DNA from: Magnetococcales bacterium
GTDB taxonomy: Bacteria > Pseudomonadota > Magnetococcia > Magnetococcales > JADFWU01
Assembly (NCBI GenBank): GCA_015234045.1
Contig: JADFWU010000077.1
Location: forward strand, 1-10,623
Length of the DNA: 10,623 bases
Direction of reading: 5' to 3'
The position numbers and the translations under genes were made by a program. The notes below the pieces were generated by a model. The model saw only the letters and a program-made list of their open reading frames with translations, searched no databases and was not told the DNA's origin. Each line of letters starts with the position of its first letter. The stretch's first letter is position 1. Below are positions 1 through 6,929 of this stretch, one piece after another.

Positions 1-42
1 GTACGGATAATCAGGACAGACTAATCTACCCATCAACTGAAT

Positions 43-1263
43 TTACTCACCAGTAGCGGCTTTATGCAGCTTGACTTCGACTTTCTCGTCGTCGCGCAGG
101 CCGGCATAGTACTTCTGGAGGATTTTAACAACTTCTGGACGGCTGAACTCGGCTGGCGGCTCACCACCCTCAGAGAGGGTCTTGCGCAGCTTGGTGCCGG
201 ACAGCAGCAGACGGTCTTCAGCATCATGGGGACAGGTCTTCATGGAAGCCATGCCGCCACACTTGTAGCAGAAGAAAGTCCAGTCGATCTTCAAGGGCCG
301 AGTTTGAAGCTCATCAACGGAGACATCATCAAAGATATCTTGAGCATCAAAGGCACCGTAGTAGTCACCGACACCAGCATGATCCCGACCAACGATGAGG
401 TGGGAGCAGCCGTAGTTCTGACGGAAAACGGCGTGCAACAGGGCCTCTTTAGGACCAGCATAACGCATTTCCATCGGGTAACCGGCTTGGATCACGGTAT
501 CATCGGCAAAGTAGAGTTCCGTCAATTTGTCGATGGCTTCGGCACGCACTTCAGCAGGGATATCACCGGGCTTCAGTTTGCCGAGAATCTGATGAATCAG
601 TACACCGTCGAGCACCTCAATGGCGATTTTAGCCAGGAACTCATGGGAACGATGCATTGGATTACGGGTTTGGAATGCTGCAACGTCACGCCATTTTTTC
701 TCTTCAAACATGGCACGTGTTTCAGCAGGACGCTTGTAGATTTTGGGATACTTGGTAGGGAATTCACCCTCGGAAATCGCCTGAACAGAACCGCCGATAT
801 TCACGGCTGCCTGTGCTTTCACTTTCTGGACACCGGGATGTTCATCATCGGTGGTGCCAAAAACGGCCTGACATTCCAGATCACGATCAATAACATATTT
901 ATCCTCTACTTTGAGGATACCCATGATTTCATCGCTCTCATCGTCAATCAGAGCAACTTCCTGACCGATGCTCAAGCTATCAGCTTGTTCCTGAGAGGCG
1001 GAAAGAGTCACAGGAATGGGCCAGAACACACCACTGGCCAGTTTATTGTTCCGGCAAACGCCTTCCCAATCAGCCTGATTCATGAAACCATCAAGCGGGG
1101 TAAACGCACCGATACCAAGCATAATCAGATCGCAAGTTTCCCGGGAGGTCATGCGGACCTGTTCCAGGGTTTTGGCCTTGGCCTGAGCGTCACTAAGGGC
1201 AGAACCTTCGAGCAACAAGGGCTTCAGGTCACCACCACCATGAGGGGGTACCAGTTGAGACAT
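43..1263 (-). CDS. sat: ATP sulfurylase (sulfate adenylyltransferase), dissimilatory type
   Basis: Interconverts ATP plus sulfate with adenylylsulfate (APS) plus pyrophosphate in the cytoplasm. In sulfur oxidisers it runs towards ATP and sulfate; in sulfate reducers it activates sulfate. The 406-residue protein carries the nucleotide-binding motif [11 protein letters not shown] at 198-208, GRDHAG at 292-297 and LSGTKLR at 354-360. Cys332, Cys335, Cys344 and His346 form the likely zinc site. There is no C-terminal APS kinase domain, and it is unlike the CysD/CysN heterodimer. The whole length resembles the homo-oligomeric enzymes of sulfate reducers and sulfur-oxidising symbionts (from memory, not a search). 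The ATG is preceded by GAGGAA at 1270-1275, a good ribosome site. The gene lies 103 bases after rdgB. It uses no TTA, CTA or TCA codon across its length, which points to strong codon selection and high expression. The direction of the reaction cannot be read from this window, because no apr or dsr gene is present. Confidence 0.97.
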   Translation of the reverse strand: MSQLVPPHGGGDLKPLLLEGSALSDAQAKAKTLEQVRMTSRETCDLIMLGIGAFTPLDGFMNQADWEGVCRNNKLASGVFWPIPVTLSASQEQADSLSIGQEVALIDDESDEIMGILKVEDKYVIDRDLECQAVFGTTDDEHPGVQKVKAQAAVNIGGSVQAISEGEFPTKYPKIYKRPAETRAMFEEKKWRDVAAFQTRNPMHRSHEFLAKIAIEVLDGVLIHQILGKLKPGDIPAEVRAEAIDKLTELYFADDTVIQAGYPMEMRYAGPKEALLHAVFRQNYGCSHLIVGRDHAGVGDYYGAFDAQDIFDDVSVDELQTRPLKIDWTFFCYKCGGMASMKTCPHDAEDRLLLSGTKLRKTLSEGGEPPAEFSRPEVVKILQKYYAGLRDDEKVEVKLHKAATGE

Positions 1264-1305
1264 AGGCTTTTCCTCGGCATTCTAAAGTAGATATTACAAT
1301 TCGTT

Positions 1306-1358
1306 GGGAAGAGACACGCCTCCTCCCGATAATCATGAAATTCGCAAAGCGAGTTTCA
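1306..1358 (-). repeat. Two tandem hairpins between rdgB and sat
   Basis: The first hairpin met by a transcript from rdgB is 1358-1336: arms of ten bases with nine pairs and one A-C mismatch, loop TTT. The second is 1327-1306: arms GGGAGGAG and CTCTTCCC, eight pairs including one G-U, six-base loop. They are eight bases apart. Neither is followed by a T run, so they are not classical intrinsic terminators. They could slow transcription, protect an RNA end after rdgB, or shape the sat leader. No convincing sat promoter was seen in this gap. Confidence 0.4.
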
Positions 1359-1366
1359 CAGCACAA

Positions 1367-1981
1367 TTACAACGCTTGCAGCAACCCCGCTTTCAGACTC
1401 TGAGCAAAAGCAGCCAGAGCACGTCCACGATGGCTCATACTATCTTTTTCCGATGCGTCCATTTCTGCAAAGCTACGGGAATGGTTTGGATCATCGGTAA
1501 CGGGCACAAAAACGGGATCATAGCCGAACCCGTTATTGCCAGTCGGTTTCAGACTGATCCTACCCTCCACCTTTCCTTCAAACCGCTTCACTTTACCGTC
1601 TGGCGTTGCCAAACTCAGGACGCACATAAACCGCCCTGTCCGTTGTTCCATAGGAACGTCAGTCAGCGCGGAGAGGAGTTTATCTGAATTGTCTTGATCA
1701 CTGGCATTTGGGCCTGCATAACGCGCTGAGTACACGCCAGGCGCACCATCCAGTGCATCCACAACGAGACCCGAGTCGTCAGCCAATGCCAATTGCCCGG
1801 TATATCGGGCAACTTCGAGGGCTTTTTTGTCCGCATTTGCTTGAAATGTATCGCCGTCTTCAACAACTTCTGGAAAATCCGGGTAGCTGCCGAGCGTATC
1901 CACTTCCATGGATAAACCACCAACAATACGTTGAATCTCTTCAACTTTCTTTTTATTGCCGGTAGCGAGAACAATCTTCAA
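1367..1981 (-). CDS. rdgB: dITP/XTP/ITP pyrophosphatase (RdgB/HAM1 family)
   Basis: Hydrolyses non-canonical purine nucleoside triphosphates (ITP, dITP, XTP) to monophosphates and pyrophosphate, keeping them out of DNA and RNA. The 204 residues match the usual family length. Visible motifs are the N-terminal TGNKKK (7-12), DDSGLVVDAL with catalytic-region Asp68-Asp69 (68-77), PGVYSARYAG (81-90), GFGYDPVF (151-158) and SHRGRAL (183-189). The start is a TTG at 1981-1979. It places MKIVLATGN exactly where family members begin, and no in-frame ATG or GTG lies upstream before a stop near 2063. Only a purine-rich AAGAGAGAAG precedes it, so initiation may be modest. Lying behind guaBA it makes functional sense, because IMP and XMP are the substrate and product of GuaB. 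It is separated from guaA by 284 bases with a candidate promoter, so it may be transcribed separately. Confidence 0.97.
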   Translation of the reverse strand: MKIVLATGNKKKVEEIQRIVGGLSMEVDTLGSYPDFPEVVEDGDTFQANADKKALEVARYTGQLALADDSGLVVDALDGAPGVYSARYAGPNASDQDNSDKLLSALTDVPMEQRTGRFMCVLSLATPDGKVKRFEGKVEGRISLKPTGNNGFGYDPVFVPVTDDPNHSRSFAEMDASEKDSMSHRGRALAAFAQSLKAGLLQAL

Positions 1982-2100
1982 GTTCGCGTCTTCTCTCTTA
2001 ATAACGGTGAAATCTGTGCATGGAAAATGAAACCTTACACAAACACTCTTACAAAAAACTGCTCACTCCCTCGAAATGAACAGGCCTCATCCGAACTCTA

Positions 2101-2106
2101 ATTATA
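2101..2106 (-). promoter_or_regulatory. Candidate -10 box for rdgB
   Basis: A perfect TATAAT on the minus strand lies about 120 bases upstream of the rdgB TTG. No good -35 hexamer sits 16-18 bases before it; TG occurs four bases upstream, one base off an extended -10 arrangement. The 11-base TCAA-ACG-TTGA dyad at 2114-2124 lies in the -10/-35 spacer and could be an operator, though this is weak. Predicted from sequence only. Confidence 0.33.
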
Positions 2107-2195
2107 GACAAGTTCAAACGTTGACCGTAATGGTGCATGCCCAACCACATTCTGTCAAGTGGACCACCGCCAGCACATCAAATTTTCCGCTATTT

Positions 2196-2244
2196 ACAAC
2201 CGAATGCGTATTATTTCTTCTCTGTACAGGCGGTATTCGGTTGT
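2196..2244 (-). repeat. Perfect 10-base inverted repeat after guaA
   Basis: The arms ACAACCGAAT (2196-2205) and ATTCGGTTGT (2235-2244) are exact reverse complements around a 29-base spacer. The element begins 22 bases after the guaA stop and would form a stem-loop in the transcript. It lacks a downstream T run, so it is not a standard intrinsic terminator. The spacer contains ACCGCC (minus strand, 2234-2229), which can also pair with GGCGGT further on (2171-2166), so alternative structures are possible. It may mark the 3' end of guaBA or bind a protein. Confidence 0.5.
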
Positions 2245-2265
2245 CAATTGGGTCAAAGTACACCC

Positions 2266-3831
2266 CTACTCCCACTCAATCGTTCCCGGTGGCTTGGATG
2301 TGACATCATAAACCACACGATTGATGCCCTTTACTTCATTGATGATCCGGTCAGAAATTTTTGACAGCAGTTCAACAGGCATCGGATACCAACCAGCGGT
2401 CATAAAGTCTTTGGTTTCAACCGCACGCAGCGCAACAACATAGTCATAGCTGCGTCCATCGCCCATCACACCCGTGCTGCGTACCGGCAAAAAGACGGTA
2501 AAAGCTTGGGAGATTTTATCGTAATGACCGGAACTGTACAGTTCCTCAAGATAGATTGCATCCGCCTGACGGAGTAGATCAGCAAACGATTTCTTGACTT
2601 CTCCAAGAATACGCACCCCCAGTCCTGGACCGGGAAAAGGGTGTCTGAACAGCATCTTATGAGGAATACCCAACTCCAGACCAACCTGGCGCACCTCATC
2701 CTTGAACAGCTCTCGCAAGGGCTCAAGCAGATCAAGATCCATCTCTTCAGGCAAACCGCCCACATTATGATGTGACTTGATATTGGTTGCGACATTGGTC
2801 TTGGCACCAGCAGATTCGATCACATCTGGATAGATCGTTCCTTGTGCCAACCATTTCACATTCTCAATCTCAGTAGCCGCCTCATCAAACACATCTATAA
2901 AGGTGTGACCAATGATCTTACGCTTTTTCTCAGGGTCGGCTTCCCCTTTGAGCGCGTTCATAAAGCGCGCTTCTGCATCCACTCGAATGACCCGCACACC
3001 CATATGTTCGGCAAAGGTATCCATCACCTCATCGCCTTCATTCAGGCGCAACAAACCATTATCCACAAATACACAGGTCAGCTGATCACCCACTGCCTGA
3101 TGGATCAACGCCGCACACACCGAGGAATCTACACCACCGGACAAGCCCAACAACACCTTATCTTTACCAACCTGCTTGCGAATTGACTCAACAGTATGGG
3201 TAATGAAGTGACCCGGAGTCCAAAGGCCATGACAACCACATACATTACGCACAAAAGCCTGAATCAGCTTTTCACCACCCACCGTGTGATTCACTTCAGG
3301 ATGGAACTGTACACCATAGAGTTTCCGTTGCTCATCCGCTATTGCGGCAATGGGCGCATTATCACTGGAAGCAACGGTATGAAAACCCGTAGGCAATGTC
3401 TCTACATGATCGCCATGACTCATCCACACTTGGACTTCTGTTTCCTGAAAGAAATCAGCGAACAATGGTCCTGCATCACCGGTCAATTGACAAATGGATC
3501 GACCATACTCACGCTTGCTGGCAGCCTCAACAGAACCACCAAACACTTTTCCCATCAATTGCATGCCGTAACAGATTCCGAGGACTGGCAACCCCAGATC
3601 GAACAATCCGGGAACCGGTTCTGGTGCATTGTCATCATAAACTGACTGATGCCCACCAGAGAGCACAATCCCGATGGGATTGAACGCGTTAATGTCTTCC
3701 AATGACATATCAAACGGATGGATCTCGCAGAAAGCGCCCGACTCACGAATACGCCGAGCAATCAGCTGAGTAAACTGAGAACCAAAGTCCAGAACCAAAA
3801 TCTTTTCAGAGTGTAGCGAATCATTGCTCAT
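2266..3831 (-). CDS. guaA: GMP synthase (glutamine-hydrolysing)
   Basis: Converts XMP to GMP using ATP and glutamine, the last step of GMP synthesis. The 521 residues are close to the usual length. The N-terminal class I glutamine amidotransferase domain (about 9-200) has [15 protein letters not shown] (13-27), nucleophile Cys87 in GICYGMQ, and His177 with Glu179 in FHPEV. The ATP pyrophosphatase domain follows, with P-loop SGGVDSS (231-237). The C-terminal dimerisation and XMP-binding part carries [13 protein letters not shown] (396-408) and ends KPPGTIEWE. The ATG lies 10 bases after the guaB stop with only a weak ribosome site inside the end of guaB, so translation is probably coupled to guaB. 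All catalytic residues expected are present. Confidence 0.98.
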   Translation of the reverse strand: MSNDSLHSEKILVLDFGSQFTQLIARRIRESGAFCEIHPFDMSLEDINAFNPIGIVLSGGHQSVYDDNAPEPVPGLFDLGLPVLGICYGMQLMGKVFGGSVEAASKREYGRSICQLTGDAGPLFADFFQETEVQVWMSHGDHVETLPTGFHTVASSDNAPIAAIADEQRKLYGVQFHPEVNHTVGGEKLIQAFVRNVCGCHGLWTPGHFITHTVESIRKQVGKDKVLLGLSGGVDSSVCAALIHQAVGDQLTCVFVDNGLLRLNEGDEVMDTFAEHMGVRVIRVDAEARFMNALKGEADPEKKRKIIGHTFIDVFDEAATEIENVKWLAQGTIYPDVIESAGAKTNVATNIKSHHNVGGLPEEMDLDLLEPLRELFKDEVRQVGLELGIPHKMLFRHPFPGPGLGVRILGEVKKSFADLLRQADAIYLEELYSSGHYDKISQAFTVFLPVRSTGVMGDGRSYDYVVALRAVETKDFMTAGWYPMPVELLSKISDRIINEVKGINRVVYDVTSKPPGTIEWE

Positions 3832-3841
3832 AGAAGGGTGC

Positions 3842-5314
<1,473 letters not shown>

Positions 5315-5350
5315 TTATTGGCATGAAAAACTGTGTTTTTTGCTATGGAT

Positions 5351-5404
5351 GGAGCGATACTCGACTCCACCATTGATTCGTGAAACAGCTGTGATTTCTT
5401 CACG
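5351..5404 (-). repeat. Two small inverted repeats between rlmE and guaB
   Basis: CGTGAA (5379-5384) and TTCACG (5399-5404) are exact complements around 14 bases, starting 12 bases after the rlmE stop. At 5351-5368, GGAGCGA and TCG-A-CTCC can form a seven-pair stem with one bulged base and a three-base loop. Neither is followed directly by T residues. They may be an inefficient rlmE 3' end or part of the guaB leader. Arms this short also occur by chance. Confidence 0.22.
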
Positions 5405-5415
5405 GCCATACACGT

Positions 5416-6054
5416 CTATTTTGAACGAAAATCCAGACCAACCAGATAGTTTTCCGGACTTCGTGAACGGCTGGCCTTTGGCTTGACCACCTTTACCTGA
5501 TCAAACAGCGTCCGCGCTTCACGTACTAATGTGTGAAAACCCGGCCCCTGAAAGAGTTTAATAACCATGGATCCACCGGCAACCAACGCCGTATTAACAA
5601 ATTCAAAAGCGCTCTCCGCCAACAACTCACCACGGCCTTGATCCGCTGCTTTAAATCCGCTCATATTGGGTGCCATATCCGAAAGAATGACATCAACAGA
5701 TCCGTCCTTACCATCTGAATTCAAAATAGATTTCAGATTGTCGTATACGTCATTATCCAGAAAATCACCAGTAATGACATAAGCAGGCGGCATAGGCTTC
5801 ATGGGCAACAGATCAATTGCCACAACCCGGCCAGATTTACCGACCAAACTGAGTGCAACCTGAGTCCAGCCACCAGGAGCCGCACCAAGATCAACCACAT
5901 GGTGTCCTTGTTGAATCACCGAAAAACGCTCTTGAATCTCAAGCAACTTATAGACGGCCCGCGACCGATAGCGTTCTTTTCGTGCCTGGAGAACATAGGG
6001 ATCAGCGTGATGCTCCCGTAACCAGCGACTACTGGATGGACGACGCTTAACCAT
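5416..6054 (-). CDS. rlmE: 23S rRNA (uridine-2'-O)-methyltransferase
   Basis: Methylates the 2'-O of U2552 in the 23S rRNA A loop, using S-adenosylmethionine, late in large-subunit assembly (FtsJ/RrmJ family). The 212 residues match the family. Seen in order: SSSRWLREHHADPY (7-20), YRSRAVYKLLEI (29-40), the SAM-binding DLGAAPGGW (55-63), SDMAPNMSG (125-133), and SPENYLVGLDFR near the end. The conserved tetrad is intact as Lys36, Asp126, Lys166 and Glu201. The ATG is preceded by AAGGA at 6060-6064. It follows greA by 105 bases. In many proteobacteria rlmE is followed by ftsH; here guaB follows, and yhbY, often found divergent beside rlmE, is absent. Confidence 0.97.
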   Translation of the reverse strand: MVKRRPSSSRWLREHHADPYVLQARKERYRSRAVYKLLEIQERFSVIQQGHHVVDLGAAPGGWTQVALSLVGKSGRVVAIDLLPMKPMPPAYVITGDFLDNDVYDNLKSILNSDGKDGSVDVILSDMAPNMSGFKAADQGRGELLAESAFEFVNTALVAGGSMVIKLFQGPGFHTLVREARTLFDQVKVVKPKASRSRSPENYLVGLDFRSK

Positions 6055-6159
6055 TGTTATCCTTACTCTATAAAGAAGCCTCTAAACGGTCCAAATCCAC
6101 AAACGCAAAACGCGATTCAGAGTCAAAACGCAGAGAAAAGCGTTCTCCATTTTTGAAAA

Positions 6160-6633
6160 TTAAAAAGAGAGTCCCAGCACTTCAAACTGGCGCACACCGC
6201 CTGGAGCCCGGACAGTGATCTCATCACCCTCTTCCTTGCCAATCATGGCACGCGCCATAGGACTGGAAATGGAGATTTTTCCTTCGTCCAGATCAGCCTC
6301 ATCCTCTCCGACAATGGTATAGGTGACTTCTTCATCCGTCTCTACATCAACCAAAAGCACTTTGGCACCGAACACGATCCTGATGGATTTAAGGCGTGCG
6401 GTATCAATAATCTCTGCATTAGCCAGTTTAGACTCAATTTCCTGAATACGCCCCTCATTAAACGCTTGTTGATCTTTAGCCGCTTCATATTCGGCATTTT
6501 CAGAGAGGTCACCGTGGTCCCGTGCAGTAGCAATGGCCTCAACAATTGTATGGCGCTCAGTAGTTTTGCGCATTTTAAGCTCTTCACGAAGCTGTTCAGC
6601 CCCGGCCAGAGTCATTGGCACTTTTTGTGTCAT
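6160..6633 (-). CDS. greA: Transcription elongation factor GreA
   Basis: Binds the RNA polymerase secondary channel and stimulates cleavage of backtracked RNA, rescuing stalled complexes. The 157 residues are the normal length. The N-terminal coiled coil spans about 1-76, with the acidic tip [12 protein letters not shown] (41-52) carrying Asp42 and Glu45, the residues that position the catalytic metal. The FKBP-like C-terminal domain contains [19 protein letters not shown] (107-125) and GGVRQFEVL (145-153). The PMTLAG at 6-11 aligns with the start of other GreA proteins, supporting this ATG. GGAG at 6644-6647 lies 10 bases upstream and can pair with CTCC just before the ATG. A TATAAT box at 6661-6666 suggests its own promoter. 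The C-terminal half looks more alphaproteobacterial than gammaproteobacterial, which is an impression, not a search. Confidence 0.98.
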   Translation of the reverse strand: MTQKVPMTLAGAEQLREELKMRKTTERHTIVEAIATARDHGDLSENAEYEAAKDQQAFNEGRIQEIESKLANAEIIDTARLKSIRIVFGAKVLLVDVETDEEVTYTIVGEDEADLDEGKISISSPMARAMIGKEEGDEITVRAPGGVRQFEVLGLSF

Positions 6634-6634
6634 G

Positions 6635-6647
6635 GGAGATAAACTCC
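6635..6647 (-). promoter_or_regulatory. greA ribosome site inside a small hairpin
   Basis: On the minus strand GGAG-TTTAT-CTCC can fold into a four-pair stem with a five-base loop. The GGAG is the only ribosome-site match for greA, and the stem ends two bases from the ATG (CTCC-C-ATG). Without the fold the GGAG lies 10 bases from the ATG, longer than ideal. Pairing could lower initiation, but four pairs is weak. Confidence 0.3.
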
Positions 6648-6660
6648 AATAATAATCAAT

Positions 6661-6666
6661 ATTATA
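6661..6666 (-). promoter_or_regulatory. Candidate -10 box for greA
   Basis: A perfect TATAAT on the minus strand lies 28 bases upstream of the greA ATG, giving a short leader of about 20 bases. The hexamer 17 bases further upstream is GGTATT, a poor -35. A dyad TGAGG-T-CCTCA (6693-6703) sits near -44 and could be an activator or repressor site. No match to the extracytoplasmic stress sigma consensus was seen, though greA is under such control in enterics. Confidence 0.4.
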
Positions 6667-6794
6667 CTCTCAACCGAGGCAACAATACCCTCTGAGGTCC
6701 TCAAACATGACCGTTGAGAATGTACGTCCCCATCGTCTTACCTGAATCACAGGCAAGCACTCCAGGGTCAAAATGGAAAAGGGGATAGCATAGC

Positions 6795-6813
6795 GTCCAG
6801 TTGAAGACTGGAC
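6795..6813 (-). repeat. Seven-base perfect hairpin in the carB-greA gap
   Basis: GTCCAGT (6795-6801) and ACTGGAC (6807-6813) are exact complements around a five-base loop. It lies about 110 bases downstream of carB on the transcript. The following minus-strand bases are GCTATGCTATCCCCTTTTCC, with T residues only 14 bases on, so it is at best an unusual terminator. Confidence 0.4.
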
Positions 6814-6867
6814 AATGGTGTTCATTAGGAATTAATAATTTTACATCCCAATAAAGAAGTACCACAG

Positions 6868-6929
6868 AGCTGATTGAAACAACGGATAACCGGTTTTTTG
6901 CCGGTTAATAACACATTCTCCAATCAGCT
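6868..6929 (-). terminator. Nested inverted repeats spanning the carB stop codon
   Basis: The outer arms AGCTGATTG (6868-6876) and CAATCAGCT (6921-6929) are perfect nine-base complements; the arm at 6929-6921 contains the last carB sense codon and its TGA. Inside them TAACCGG (6887-6893) and CCGGTTA (6901-6907) form a perfect seven-base stem with a seven-base loop. The two stems can stack with an internal loop of 10 by 13 bases. No T run follows on the minus strand, so a standard intrinsic terminator is not shown. Placement at the 3' end of carAB makes a transcript-end structure the best guess. Confidence 0.42.

Larger units (their letters stand above)
1982..2265. other. guaA-rdgB gap
   Basis: This 284-base stretch has no convincing gene on either strand. 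It holds the 10-base inverted repeat near guaA and the TATAAT box before rdgB. Short palindromes GCATGC (2135-2140) and CTGTACAG (2222-2229) are also present. The size, with a 3' structure at one end and a promoter-like site at the other, suggests a transcription-unit boundary between guaBA and rdgB. Confidence 0.5.
6634..6923 (-). other. carB-greA gap: hairpins, greA promoter and an uncertain 51-codon frame
   Basis: This 290-base gap is the longest in the window. Besides the hairpins and the TATAAT box listed separately, it has an A+T-rich dyad AATTA-A-TAATT at 6830-6840. It also has an open frame of 51 codons from ATG at 6825 to TGA ending at 6670. The frame begins MNTIVQSSTGRYA and ends RGYCCLG. 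It has no visible ribosome site and no recognised domain, and it contains the 6795-6813 hairpin. I do not call it a gene. Confidence 0.5.

Noticed and set aside
64-1290. 408-codon open frame on the plus strand across sat
   Set aside because: It is in codon register with sat and is a by-product of missing TTA, CTA and TCA codons. It matches no family and sat is unmistakable.
2114-2124. TCAA-ACG-TTGA as a PurR-type operator
   Set aside because: It does not match the 16-base PurR consensus and is on the rdgB side, not upstream of guaB.
2222-2229. CTGTACAG palindrome resembling a LexA half-site pair
   Set aside because: The spacing does not match the CTGT-N8-ACAG SOS box, and an eight-base palindrome is common by chance.
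5323-5338. AAAAAC-TGT-GTTTTT as a terminator upstream of guaB
   Set aside because: The stem has a single G-C pair and would be too weak.
6066-6093. Possible rlmE promoter (TTGGAC, 16 bases, TATAGA)
   Set aside because: Both hexamers are poor and the start of transcription would fall on the ribosome site.
6082-6150. 22-codon ATG frame between greA and rlmE (MENAFLCVLTLN...)
   Set aside because: No ribosome site, very short and no homology that I recognise.
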